Assembly: GCA_040755755.1 (NCBI GenBank)
Contig: JBFLZW010000022.1
Location: 241,360-305,359 of the forward strand
Origin: a bacterium
GTDB lineage: Bacteria; SZUA-182; DTGQ01
Reading direction: 5' to 3'
Length of the DNA: 64,000 nucleotides
Positions 34,805 through 44,076 of this stretch are shown here, one piece after another. A program made the position numbers and the translations under genes. Positions within the stretch are counted from its first letter, which is position 1. The number at the start of each line of letters is the position of its first letter. Under the pieces are notes generated by a model. It made no database searches, was not told the DNA's origin, and was given only the letters and a program-made list of their open reading frames with translations.

Positions 34805-35344
34805 TTAGTCCTGGGACCCTGCTGAAGTCTTTCGAATAACGACACAATCCTCACCCTCGATGGGAGTTCCATCCAATAGGGTACCCGTGATTGTCAGCAC
34901 AGCTATATCGTCGTTGCCGAGCTCTCCGATGGTGGACGCCACTTCCGGAATATTAAACTCGAAAACCAGATCATCCATCCCGTCTTCTCCATTGATGGTG
35001 CAGTCGCAGACATCCTGGCGGTCAATGACCGGTGCGCTTACATCTTCTTTCCGGTAATTGACGGAAGAGACTCCTTCGAGCTGGACGGTTTCAGGATCGA
35101 TCCTGGTTACATCCAGGTTGTCGGTGCCAAGGATGGCGACCGGAATGGTGCGCCGGCTTTCCACATCGAGTGGATTGGGGCAGTAACCGGGCTCGATATC
35201 GACTTCAACCTCTCTGACTTCCTGAGTTTCCATCATTTTCTGGGCCAGGCATATGTGAGATACAAGATTGCCCCAAAATGGCATAATCAGCAAAATAAGG
35301 AGCAATGATACAACTCCAGCCAGGATTTTCCCCGTAGACTCCAT
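34805..35344 (-). CDS. secreted protein of unknown function ('IxPG.xPNxLxxxS' type)
   Basis: A 179-residue protein with a signal peptide or N-terminal anchor (about 8-33), then a single domain containing 'DIEPGYCPNPLDVESRRTIP', 'VAILGTDNLDVTRIDPETV' and 'IAVLTITGTLLDGTPIEGED'. This beta-rich domain is common as a repeat unit in exported proteins of environmental bacteria; I know of no function for it. Two Cys pairs may form disulfides outside the cytoplasm. Confidence 0.7.
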   Translation of the reverse strand: MESTGKILAGVVSLLLILLIMPFWGNLVSHICLAQKMMETQEVREVEVDIEPGYCPNPLDVESRRTIPVAILGTDNLDVTRIDPETVQLEGVSSVNYRKEDVSAPVIDRQDVCDCTINGEDGMDDLVFEFNIPEVASTIGELGNDDIAVLTITGTLLDGTPIEGEDCVVIRKTSAGSQD

Positions 35345-35742
35345 TTTTATCTCCTCATTATCAGAATCCTTCTCTGGTCGAACGCCGATTCTATATATAT
35401 CTTACATATATATTTCGGCTATTTCATTCTTTTTTTCTGCAATATTCCATAAGGACTGCATAATCCATAAGGATTTTATAGCACAATCTGCATGGTCAGA
35501 CAATCCGATGATTGAGGGCCAGTGTGAAATAAATTGCTTATCAGGTTGAAAAAAATTTCACAATTTTCCCGGAAAAAGTCTTTCTCCGGGCCGCAGAGTT
35601 ACCTGAGCACTTGCCCTTATCAGAGGGATATTTATTTGACTTTACGATACCAATTGACCGTATAATGGTTTTATTTGATAAGCGAAGTTCAAGAGAATTA
35701 TATGGCATAGAGATTGCAGCTTCTCTCAGAAAAGGCAGCGAT

Positions 35743-35778
35743 TGTGAAATATCATTGTATTGTGAAATATCATTGTAT
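35743..35778 (+). repeat. 18-base perfect tandem duplication
   Basis: The unit tgtgaaatatcattgtat occurs twice back to back, 36 bases upstream of the small secreted protein start at 35815. Possible regulatory repeat or replication slippage. Confidence 0.7.
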
Positions 35779-35814
35779 AGGTATAGCTATTTTGAAATGG
35801 AACTAATCGAAACT

Positions 35815-36330
35815 ATGAGAACAATAGTGATCAGTCCTTTTCTTCTGAGAAGGACCAGAGTCTCTTCCCTGGTTCTGGGTGTGTCTCTCATAGGATTTGT
35901 GTGCCTGCTGAGCGGGCTCGACGCCCCGGAATACATCCGATGCAGGCATATTGGGATCTGTGAATTCCTGGAAATCTGCGGGGATGTAGGTGCTCCTCAA
36001 AAATCGAAAGTTATCATGGAAGCCATTGGCAGATTTACTCATCAGAGCTTATCCTCCAAGGTCTGTTTCGGACAGCCTCCCTTCTTTTTGCCATACCCGG
36101 GAAAGATCATTCATCTGACAGACACCGCCAAACTCCAGGGTGATGTTGTATGGAAATTCGATCAGATGCTGGACCGGTTTTTTCATCCTGTCCACAAAGC
36201 ATTATACCCTCCTCTCCTGGGAGAAGGGAGTAAGGTTTTAGCCGGTAAGGAACAATTTTCTCCTTCGCCAGGAAGCGGCTTTTCTTCGCAAGCCTTCCTG
36301 ATCAAAACTATTGCTGTTATCAGATGTTGA
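35815..36330 (+). CDS. small exported protein A, LDAP/CEFLEI family
   Basis: A 171-residue protein. The start at 35815 places a hydrophobic signal segment (about 14-30) at the N-terminus; the frame is open further upstream but without a ribosome site. Just after the signal comes LDAPEY, then CRHIG and CEFLEI. The same block, in the same place, occurs in the next gene. The remainder is unlike the neighbour and ends in a Ser/Phe-rich tail. No known family recognised. Confidence 0.55.
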   Translation: MRTIVISPFLLRRTRVSSLVLGVSLIGFVCLLSGLDAPEYIRCRHIGICEFLEICGDVGAPQKSKVIMEAIGRFTHQSLSSKVCFGQPPFFLPYPGKIIHLTDTAKLQGDVVWKFDQMLDRFFHPVHKALYPPLLGEGSKVLAGKEQFSPSPGSGFSSQAFLIKTIAVIRC

Positions 36331-36490
36331 ATCATTCATCCCACCTGCAGGCATCATTGAATTAACCTCTGAAGATAATTTTTGTATTGTATTATCGAAT
36401 ACATGCTTTTCCAAAGCATAACTTTTTGGCTTGCTGAGAATACTCAATTACTTGCGTAGCTGGTATTGAGATAAGAAAGCCCTGTTACCT

Positions 36491-36961
36491 ATGGTGAAGC
36501 TCCAGAAATTCTTTCTTTTTTCTGTGATATTGGCGGCTGTTATTTGTGGTCTGGAAGCCCTGGATGCTCCAGCCTATGTCCATTGTCGGGATATCGGAGT
36601 CTGTGAGTTTCTCGAGATACCGGTGATTGTTGACGACTTTGCCGAATCGCCGCAGATAACTGCCTGGAATGAGAGGTCTGGCATTATTTCCAGTCAGTTA
36701 CTGGACCTGCTGATTGATGGAATCAGCAGGACATTGCCTGGTCTATCCGCTTGCCTCTATGCACGAAACAAGAGGGATTATCTGGATTTCAGGTATCATT
36801 TTTCAGGTCATTATCGAGAGCAGAGACAAAAGGCTGTACATTTTTGGGATACTTACCGGCTGAATACCGCTACTTTACACTCCAGGTATGCCTTTGATTC
36901 ACAAGGTTATATACTTACACCAACCCTTCAGATTATTGCAGCTTCCGTAATTCAATCCTGA
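36491..36961 (+). CDS. small exported protein B, LDAP/CEFLEI family
   Basis: A 156-residue protein with a signal peptide (about 1-23) followed by LDAPAY, CRDIG and CEFLEI, matching 15 of 20 aligned positions of the neighbouring gene's block. The rest has 'QLLDLLIDGISRTLPGLSAC' and a Tyr/His-rich middle. No strong ribosome site is visible. Protein A, B and the large secreted protein that follows lie in the same direction and may be related in function. No known family. Confidence 0.6.
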   Translation: MVKLQKFFLFSVILAAVICGLEALDAPAYVHCRDIGVCEFLEIPVIVDDFAESPQITAWNERSGIISSQLLDLLIDGISRTLPGLSACLYARNKRDYLDFRYHFSGHYREQRQKAVHFWDTYRLNTATLHSRYAFDSQGYILTPTLQIIAASVIQS

Positions 36962-36981
36962 ACCGACACTTCAGGCAACTC

Positions 36982-37025
36982 CAGGCCGAAAAGGCTGTCT
37001 TGTGTTCCCCGGCAAATCCGGCCTG
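36982..37025 (+). terminator. possible terminator hairpin
   Basis: CAGGCCG (36982-36988) pairs with CGGCCTG (37019-37025) around a 30-base loop, 21 bases past protein B. No long T run follows. Confidence 0.35.
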
Positions 37026-37177
37026 ACAAAAAGATTGTTTAACATGGGCATGCACAAATCAAGGTTTGGTTAAGTTAATTTTATGGGAAAGGGGGGTAAG
37101 TTTCATAAATTTTCACTAACTTTTTGAGGTTTGACAGGTTTTTTAAGGTTAGAAGTGATGTAAAGGAGAAAGGAAAG

Positions 37178-39481
37178 ATGAGGGAAACAGGTAAGTGTAT
37201 CAGGTTATTATTATTAACTTTTTTCACAACCGCTCTTGTATCGCTGCTCTGGAGCGGCCGAGCTACTGCTCAAGATCATCCTCCGGTCCAGAATGTGCCG
37301 TCTCAGTTTACCCAGCAGACCATGGTCCCTATCCAGTTGCCGAATTATAATGATCCCGCTAATCCAACTGGCGGCGATATCCTGATCGACAACTTCGAAT
37401 ATTGGGATGATGCCAAAAATCATGGCTGGATTTCCTGCGAACCAGACTATCCGGTGTGGGGATATGGAATCGGCTATGGACAAATCCTGACTGTCATGGA
37501 TTTTCAGGAAGGGAGCCGGGTACTGGATGTATATCGTCCGGTTTCGGCTTTCCTGCCATTTACCGAGCCCCCATTATCGAATCCCCTGGCAGATCGGCTT
37601 CGGTACATGCCATATACTATCATAAGACCGCTGAACATTAACTTTGGCACATCAGGCCCCCACAGCCTGTTGAGCTTTAAAGTCAGAGCTCCTCTTTCCG
37701 TAGAGCAGTTCGATACGTTCCGTGTCATCGTTGATGTTACAACTTCTCTCGGCGGTTTTGCCCGTATCGTTTTTATCCCCAGGGAACGATCTGTGGGCTG
37801 CACTTTGACCAGTGTGGATAGTGTAATCCCCAAAAACGCCAATTGCAGCACAATTGCAGCCAATTCCGATGTCATTGAAGTATATCTGGGCAGGGAATTC
37901 CAGGATAGCACCTGGCACCTGGTCAACCAGAATCTGGACGACATCCTGGCTGCTTATGTTGGTACTGCCCCAGCCGAATCCATTACCGGTATTACCCAGA
38001 TCATGGTCAGGGGCAATCAGTACCGGCTGGATGATATTACCTTCTCACAGACCCGGCCCGATGGTCTGGGAAGCGCTCAGGGTATAGGATGCCCTTACCT
38101 CTATAAGATTGGCCCACTTTTTGTCCAGTTGTTTGCGCCAACGCAAAGGCTCGTTTTTGCCGAAGACCACATGGGTAATATCTACGATATTCTGAACAAC
38201 CCCGACGATATTACCATTGCCTACGCACAAGATTCACGGGATGGTTTTGCGCCTGAGAGTATTTACTGGCTCGATAAAAATGCAGGGACAACCCACGTTG
38301 CCGAACCGGATCCTCTCAATTGGACTGACGCGGAAATTCAGGCTGCCAAGGCCCGGGTGACGGCTGCCGGTCTCAATCCGGCATCTCCGGTACTGGCCGA
38401 TCAAACCATGAGGAGAAGGAACTTGGGTAATCTCAACCATGAAGAAGATATGCTGCAATTCAGGGCTTTTATCGGCGGCGGCAGCGGTTCCGGGGCATTC
38501 ACTCAGACTCTGATCAGACCGCTGGAGATCGTTCCCGGAAGCGGGAAACCGGCATACCTGCCTGCGTATTACCACTTCGGGAAAGAAGAACCCCATATGG
38601 CTCCTCATGGTCACTGTATCGGTACCTGCCACGAATCCGAAGGAATGTACTATTTCTTGCCGGCCAGAGTTGCGTTAATCGAGCAGGCTTTGCTGAACGC
38701 CGGCTACAGGTTCTGGCCGAACGTGGCCGTTCTGGAGTTCCAGCCGCAGGTTCTTGAGGACCTTATTGTTACCGTGGAAGTGAGCAACGGTCTGAGCAGA
38801 GATATCGAGACCTTCCCTGTTTCCGTGGTCAACTATCCGGTAGATAATTTTCCTCCAATCATGGAAGATCTCGATAACCAAATCGCTTATGTAGGAGAGA
38901 CTTTTTACTATCCCATTACCGCCAATGACCCGGATACCTGCATCTACACAGGCACGGGAACTCATCCCAAGGCTGACCAGTTCGGCCTGACCTGGAGCGC
39001 GACCATTGCCGATCTTCCTGCCTATATGTATGGGCCATGGGCAGAATCTCTGATCAATCCCCGAAGCGGCGAGATCATGTTCACCCCGCAATTCGAAGGA
39101 GTTTATGCGATCGTGGTCAGGGTTGATGACCCCCGAGGTTTTTTTACCGTCAATCAATTTGAGGTTTATTGCGTCAATCCGGGAACATGGCTGAACCATC
39201 CGCCGGTTGTGCTCGGTGACTGGGATCATCCGCAGGTTTGCCGTGCCGGCGAGCTGTTCGTCCTGGATTCTGAAATTGACGTTACTGATCCTGATGGAGA
39301 CAGAGTGTATCTGTCCTGTAATATCGGCTCCATCGGCACGGATTCGAATGGAAATGTAATCTGGTCGTTCCAGACTCAATTCCCTGGTTTCTATGTGGTT
39401 GAGATTTTTGCTCTGGATGGCCGTGGAGGGTTTACAACATTCACCATCGACCTTGAGGTCCGCCCCTGGTGGGCAATCTAG
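37178..39481 (+). CDS. large secreted protein with C-terminal cadherin/Ig-like repeats
   Basis: A 767-residue exported protein. AAAGGAGAAAGGAAAG before the ATG at 37178 sets the start, giving a signal peptide (about 1-31). The N-terminal part contains 'LIDNFEYWDDAKNHGW', a block seen in other large exported proteins of environmental bacteria. Near residue 485 'HGHCIGTCHESEG' contains a CxxxCH motif that could bind haem or metal. The C-terminal 200 residues form two Ig/cadherin-like domains ('NHPPVVLGDWDHPQ', 'DVTDPDGDRVYL'). Likely an extracellular or outer-surface protein; function unknown. Confidence 0.75.
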   Translation: MRETGKCIRLLLLTFFTTALVSLLWSGRATAQDHPPVQNVPSQFTQQTMVPIQLPNYNDPANPTGGDILIDNFEYWDDAKNHGWISCEPDYPVWGYGIGYGQILTVMDFQEGSRVLDVYRPVSAFLPFTEPPLSNPLADRLRYMPYTIIRPLNINFGTSGPHSLLSFKVRAPLSVEQFDTFRVIVDVTTSLGGFARIVFIPRERSVGCTLTSVDSVIPKNANCSTIAANSDVIEVYLGREFQDSTWHLVNQNLDDILAAYVGTAPAESITGITQIMVRGNQYRLDDITFSQTRPDGLGSAQGIGCPYLYKIGPLFVQLFAPTQRLVFAEDHMGNIYDILNNPDDITIAYAQDSRDGFAPESIYWLDKNAGTTHVAEPDPLNWTDAEIQAAKARVTAAGLNPASPVLADQTMRRRNLGNLNHEEDMLQFRAFIGGGSGSGAFTQTLIRPLEIVPGSGKPAYLPAYYHFGKEEPHMAPHGHCIGTCHESEGMYYFLPARVALIEQALLNAGYRFWPNVAVLEFQPQVLEDLIVTVEVSNGLSRDIETFPVSVVNYPVDNFPPIMEDLDNQIAYVGETFYYPITANDPDTCIYTGTGTHPKADQFGLTWSATIADLPAYMYGPWAESLINPRSGEIMFTPQFEGVYAIVVRVDDPRGFFTVNQFEVYCVNPGTWLNHPPVVLGDWDHPQVCRAGELFVLDSEIDVTDPDGDRVYLSCNIGSIGTDSNGNVIWSFQTQFPGFYVVEIFALDGRGGFTTFTIDLEVRPWWAI

Positions 39482-39619
39482 GTTGATCGGCCTTTGGACC
39501 GGCCTTATTGACCGGATCCATTGCCGATTTCGTCCCTAACCCAAGGGAGGGGAGCTTTTCTCCTTCCTCCAAGCCGCATGGAGGACCACTTCCTCCTCCA
39601 TGCAAGCCTCCCTTCCATA

Positions 39620-39668
39620 GCACGGGAGGGGCAGCAACCTTGCTTCCTCAAAACTGCCCCTCCCGTGC
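39620..39668. repeat. 15-bp perfect inverted repeat
   Basis: GCACGGGAGGGGCAG (39620-39634) and its exact complement (39654-39668) with a 19-base loop. It lies in the 267-base gap after the large secreted protein. Similar 'ccctccc' hairpins occur at 46503-46541 and 56199-56245. Confidence 0.7.
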
Positions 39669-39748
39669 AGCTTCTATCTTTCTTTTCATTGAGCGAAAAT
39701 CTGGTGAAGAAGAGCAAAATGGCCGAAAAGATGGAGAGGAGGATAACC

Positions 39749-40513
39749 ATGAAGATTCAAGTTCTGGGGTGTTGCGGGGGAAGGCTGCCTGGCTTCTATA
39801 CGAGCGGTTTTTTATTGAATGACCATCTTCTCCTTGATGCTGGAGAGATAGGGGGAGTGTTAAAGATTGAGGATCAATGCCAAATCAGTGATATCCTGCT
39901 CACCCATGCCCACCTGGACCATGTCGTGGGTCTTCCCTTTCTTGGGGATACTATTTTCGGGCAGATCCATAAATCCATCTCTATTATCAGCATTCAGGAT
40001 GTGCTTGACAGCCTCCATCGGCATGTATTTAACGATCAGATATGGCCGGACTTCACCCGGCTGCCTGGCCAGCATGGACAGCCTGTGTTCCGCCTGCAAC
40101 CTCTTCGCCCAGGTCTGCCCTGTTCCATTGCTGAATTCGAAGTTATCTCCTTTCCCGTGCGCCATACGGTTCCTACTGCCGGTTACCTGATTCGTGACCA
40201 GGAAACCGCTATCCTGTATTCCGGGGATACCGGCAGTCTTCAGGATATTATTCAGGCTATCAGGAGTGCTGAAAAACTCAAGGCCGCCTTTATTGAAACT
40301 TCCTTTCCGAACCGGCTGAAGAAATTGGCTGAAGAGACGGGCCACCTTATTCCGGCAGCTTTATCCACGCTCCTGGCTGAATTGGATCCGCAGATTCAGG
40401 TCTGGCTTTTTGGCATGAAGCCGCAGTACCTTGAAGAGATTGCCAAAGAGTGCCAGGAATTTCAGGACAGAGCCAGAATACTGAGACAGGGAGAGATCCT
40501 GCACCTGACATGA
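39749..40513 (+). CDS. metallo-beta-lactamase-fold protein, class II cyclic-nucleotide phosphodiesterase-like
   Basis: A 254-residue protein with the metal-binding motif HAHLDH (53-58), a later His in 'PVRHTVPTAGYLI' and an Asp in 'LYSGDTG'. The order and the lack of extra domains match the class II cAMP phosphodiesterase group of this fold. AGGAGG 7 bases before the ATG at 39749 sets the start; a longer upstream frame reads through the inverted repeat and is rejected. It lies 88 bases before an adenylate cyclase gene on the same strand, so it may hydrolyse the product of that cyclase. Confidence 0.75.
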   Translation: MKIQVLGCCGGRLPGFYTSGFLLNDHLLLDAGEIGGVLKIEDQCQISDILLTHAHLDHVVGLPFLGDTIFGQIHKSISIISIQDVLDSLHRHVFNDQIWPDFTRLPGQHGQPVFRLQPLRPGLPCSIAEFEVISFPVRHTVPTAGYLIRDQETAILYSGDTGSLQDIIQAIRSAEKLKAAFIETSFPNRLKKLAEETGHLIPAALSTLLAELDPQIQVWLFGMKPQYLEEIAKECQEFQDRARILRQGEILHLT

Positions 40514-40600
40514 CAGGTGCAGGAATTGAAGGACACCACACCAGATACAGAGGCACAGAGGTAAGCCCGGAGAAAAGCACAGGCGTGGGGGGGTGAGAGA

Positions 40601-42847
40601 GTGAAAAACTCGAGAAAAACTCTTGCCTGGGGATTTATCATCAGCCTTTCGATCAGCCTGGCCATGATGGGACTCTATGTTGGACACCCCCGGTTCATGG
40701 AAGTCATTGAGCTGAAAGCATTCGACCTGCGTTTTCGCTGGCGGGGGTGCATTCCTCAAGGACCTGAAGTGGTCATTGCAGCCATAGACCAGAAAAGCAT
40801 TGATGAGCTGGGAAGATGGCCCTGGCCGCGCAGCAGAATGAAGCGCCTGGTCGATGAGCTGAAAGCTGCCGGAGCCAGGGTTGTGGCATTTGATATCACC
40901 TTTCCCTCCCCGGAGCTGGACCCGGAATCCTCTGAAGAGCATGCCCTTGAGCTGGTCAAAAATCTCAACAGCTCCGCTCTTTCGATTGACCGCCAGCAAA
41001 TCAGGAAGGCATTAAGCCGCCTTGACCCGGACCGGGATTTCAGCCTGGCCATTCGGAAAGCGGGCAATGTTATTCTGGGCATGTTTTTCTTCCTCTCTCC
41101 GCAGGAGGTACCGACCGGCAAGAGGCTGCGGCCTGCTCCGCCTTATCTTGTCTCGCAGCGCTATCCCCTGGTTCAGCAGTTGGGTCCCGTGGCTTCGGAC
41201 AGCCCCATCATCCCTCAAGGGTATGGCTATGAAGCCAGTCTGGACATGCTGGGGGCTTGCGCGCTGGCCAGCGGAGCTTTTAATATGTACCCGGATTTTG
41301 ACGGTACGATCCGCTGGGCTCCTCTGATTATTGCCTATCAGGGGAATTACTACCCTTCCCTGGATATGCAGGTTATCAGGCATTACTGGGGTTTGAACGG
41401 GGATTCCATACTGATCCAGATGGGTGAGCACGGAGTGGAAAGCCTGCTCCTCGAAGGCATGCCTGTTCCGGTCGATGCCAGAGGTCACCTGCTCATCAAT
41501 TACCGAGGGCCGCACGACACCTATGCCCACTACAGCATCTGCGATATCCTCTCCCGCCGGATTCCGGCTGAAAAACTCCGGGACAGGATTGTTCTGGTAG
41601 GAGCTACAGCAACCGGCATCTATGATATGCGCTATACCCCGTATAACATCATGGCCGGGGTGGAAATCCACGCCAATATCCTGGATAGCCTGCTCCATCT
41701 TGACTTTCTTTCACTTCCGGGGCATTATATTCTCGTAGATTTATGCCTGTTGCTGGCTGTCGGCCTGCTGCTCGGTTTCCTGCTCCCCCTTACCCGGCCC
41801 CTCGTGGGATTAAGTCTGACTGCGGCTCTTCTTGCCGGCTATACCGGGTTCAATCACTACCTGTTCTCTTCGCGGGGGATGTGGATCAATCTGGTCTATC
41901 CGGCTGCGGAAATAATGGTCATTTTTACCATGATTACCCTTTACCGATATGCCACCGAGGAGAAGGAGAAGAAAAGGATCAAAAACTCCTTTGAGCGCTA
42001 CCTCGCTCCCGACCTGGTTCAGGAGCTTATCCAGAATCCGCAGATGCTGAGCCTTGGAGGAGAAAAAAAGCTCCTGACGGTCCTTTTTTCCGATATCCGG
42101 GGGTTTACTTCCATCTCCGAGCGGCTGGAGCCGGAAGCCCTGGTGTCCTTTTTAAATGAATACATGAGCATCATGTCCACGATCATCCTGAATTACTCGG
42201 GATTTCTGGATAAGTTCATCGGCGATGCCATTATGGCTGTCTACTGTGCACCTATTGTCCGGGAAGATCATGCCCTGTTGGCCTGCCGGGCTGCCCTGGA
42301 CATGCGAACAGCCCTGGCCGGAATCAATCGGAATCTGCATCAGAAGAATTTTCCGCAGATAAAAATCGGCATCGGCATCAATTCCGGTGAAATGATCGTC
42401 GGCAATATGGGTTCCAGGGAACGGATGGATTATACGGTCCTGGGGGATAATGTCAACCTGGCCTCGCGGCTGGAAGGAATTACCAAGGTTTATGGGGTGG
42501 ATGTGGTAATCAGCGAGCACACCTGTCAGCTTGTCCGGGATGAATTTGTCGTCCGGGAGCTTGATATGGTCCGGGTGAAAGGAAAAACGCAGCCGGTGAA
42601 AATATTTGAGCTTATGGGCAGGAAGGAAGAAGCGGCCCATTATGAACCTCTGCTGCGAAGCTTTGCCGAAGGGCTCAGGGTTTACCGGAATCAGCGGTGG
42701 GAGGAAGGGCTCAGGAAGTTTCAGAAGGTTTTGGAGATTTGCCCCTCCGATGGGCCCTCGAAATACTATCTTGACCGCTGCCGTCAATACCTGCATTCTC
42801 CTCCAGTGCCTGACTGGGATGGCGTACTTACCCTGACGGCTAAATAA
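40601..42847 (+). CDS. CHASE2-domain class III adenylate cyclase
   Basis: A 748-residue membrane enzyme. A first membrane segment (about 10-28) is followed by an extracytoplasmic CHASE2 sensor (about 30-340), three C-terminal membrane helices (about 360-445) and a class III cyclase domain (about 480-670). It has the metal-binding Asp of 'FSDIRGFTSI' (about 497) and of 'FIGDAIMAVY' (about 541), the Lys of 'DKFIGD' and the Arg of 'NLASRLEG'. A Lys/Asp substrate pair fits ATP. GTG start after GGGGGGTGA. It probably turns an external signal into cAMP; no CRP-like gene is in the window. Confidence 0.9.
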   Translation: MKNSRKTLAWGFIISLSISLAMMGLYVGHPRFMEVIELKAFDLRFRWRGCIPQGPEVVIAAIDQKSIDELGRWPWPRSRMKRLVDELKAAGARVVAFDITFPSPELDPESSEEHALELVKNLNSSALSIDRQQIRKALSRLDPDRDFSLAIRKAGNVILGMFFFLSPQEVPTGKRLRPAPPYLVSQRYPLVQQLGPVASDSPIIPQGYGYEASLDMLGACALASGAFNMYPDFDGTIRWAPLIIAYQGNYYPSLDMQVIRHYWGLNGDSILIQMGEHGVESLLLEGMPVPVDARGHLLINYRGPHDTYAHYSICDILSRRIPAEKLRDRIVLVGATATGIYDMRYTPYNIMAGVEIHANILDSLLHLDFLSLPGHYILVDLCLLLAVGLLLGFLLPLTRPLVGLSLTAALLAGYTGFNHYLFSSRGMWINLVYPAAEIMVIFTMITLYRYATEEKEKKRIKNSFERYLAPDLVQELIQNPQMLSLGGEKKLLTVLFSDIRGFTSISERLEPEALVSFLNEYMSIMSTIILNYSGFLDKFIGDAIMAVYCAPIVREDHALLACRAALDMRTALAGINRNLHQKNFPQIKIGIGINSGEMIVGNMGSRERMDYTVLGDNVNLASRLEGITKVYGVDVVISEHTCQLVRDEFVVRELDMVRVKGKTQPVKIFELMGRKEEAAHYEPLLRSFAEGLRVYRNQRWEEGLRKFQKVLEICPSDGPSKYYLDRCRQYLHSPPVPDWDGVLTLTAK

Positions 42848-43071
42848 GGAACCGAATCGAGACTGTGTTTGCATCCCGTTTCAGAAACGATGCCGCTTAA
42901 GCCAGGTGAAATGTCCACTGGACCGATAGACGGTTCTGGAACAAAAAATTGGCTCTTGAAAGCTTTTTTGTAGTATTATATTGATAAGGATAAGGTGCTC
43001 ATAAGCTCTTTTATCTTACTATTTAATGTTATGAGCATTATTTTACGGTTATTATAAAAAGGCTGGTAGAA

Positions 43072-43282
43072 ATGTATAAAATTATAGATCTTCATGACTT
43101 GCCAGATGAGGATGTAAAACTTGTCGAGGAATTAGTTGAATTCCTAGAAGAAAAAGCAAAAAAAGCTGGCTTGCAGGGAGAAAGAAACAATGGATCACAA
43201 AGAGGAAAAAATCAACTTTGCCACTTGGTCTTCCGATGTGATTGGTAAGTTGACCAGAGAAGAGATTTATGACTACCTCTGA
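43072..43282 (+). pseudogene. frameshifted VapB-like antitoxin
   Basis: The frame from 43072 (MYKIIDLHDLPDEDVKLVEE) should continue into the frame at 43190-43282 (ATWSSDVIGKLTREEIYDYL), but a +1 shift between about 43180 and 43200 breaks it. The second half ends 14 bases into the PIN gene, as expected for an antitoxin overlapping its toxin. This is decay, or an assembly error. Confidence 0.65.
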
Positions 43283-43601
43283 GATTGCTTTTATAGATAG
43301 CAATATTCTTGTTTATGCTTCACAGACCTTTTCTCAATTCTTTTTACCTGCCAAACAACTCAGAGATAAGGGAATGAGAGGTGAATTACCTCTTTGTGTT
43401 TGTCCCCAGATACTCATAGAGTTCTTTGCCGTAATAACCAGTCCCAAGAGAGTAACACACCCCTGTACCCAAGGGGAAGCTATTGTTGAAATCAAAAAGT
43501 ACATCGAGTCTAGAAATATTATTAAGTTTTCTCCTCAGGAAGATACTCTGGATAGAACAATTGCTCTTTTGGAAAAATATGAGATCAAGAGGCAATTGTA
43601 A
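43269..43601 (+). pseudogene. truncated PIN-domain (VapC-like) toxin
   Basis: 110 residues starting 'MTTSEIAFIDSNILVYA' with the first catalytic Asp (residue 10), then 'CPQILIEFFAVITSP' (second acidic residue), ending after 'EKYEIKRQ'. PIN toxins of this type are usually about 140 residues, with two more Asp near the C-terminus; these are missing. With the antitoxin broken as well, the pair is probably dead. Confidence 0.7.
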
Positions 43602-43717
43602 CCAAGAACACTGTGAGTATCAATGCCAACTCAAGATAGATCGTATGGATTACCGTGCACTGAGGAATAAAAGAGATAATCCCGATCACTCATTATACGG
43701 GAAGAAAGGAAAAAAAT

Positions 43718-44020
43718 ATGGAAATCCAGGAAATTGATCTGGATGGGCGCAAGCTGAAAGGGGTAAGGATACCGACGGGAAATACCGTTATCCTGGTTAT
43801 TGAAGCTCCGGGAGGATTTCTTGGCTGTGGCTATTTTGACATCGAGACAGCCAATAAAGTCAAAGATATTGCAGCTATCGTCACCGGTGTCAGGACCTTT
43901 CAGGACATGCTGGACAAGCCGGTCCAAAAGGTCAGCCAGTCTGCTCAGGAACTGGGAATTACCGTAGGATCTTCGGGGCTTGAGGCGCTCCGGAAGATGC
44001 TGGCCGGTGAATTGATCTGA
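43718..44020 (+). CDS. DUF1805 (YunC-like) protein
   Basis: A 100-residue cytoplasmic protein. 'GGFLGCGYFDIETANKVKDI' and 'AAIVTGVRTFQDML' match the DUF1805 family (B. subtilis YunC). Structures of such proteins exist but no function is established. GAAAGGA lies 8 bases before the ATG. The ORF is intact and isolated between the decayed toxin pair and the convergent methyltransferase. Confidence 0.85.
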   Translation: MEIQEIDLDGRKLKGVRIPTGNTVILVIEAPGGFLGCGYFDIETANKVKDIAAIVTGVRTFQDMLDKPVQKVSQSAQELGITVGSSGLEALRKMLAGELI

Positions 44021-44076
44021 TTGATGGGCATCGCACGCGGGTTGTGGAAGCGGGCAGCTCATGATTACTGAAGCGG

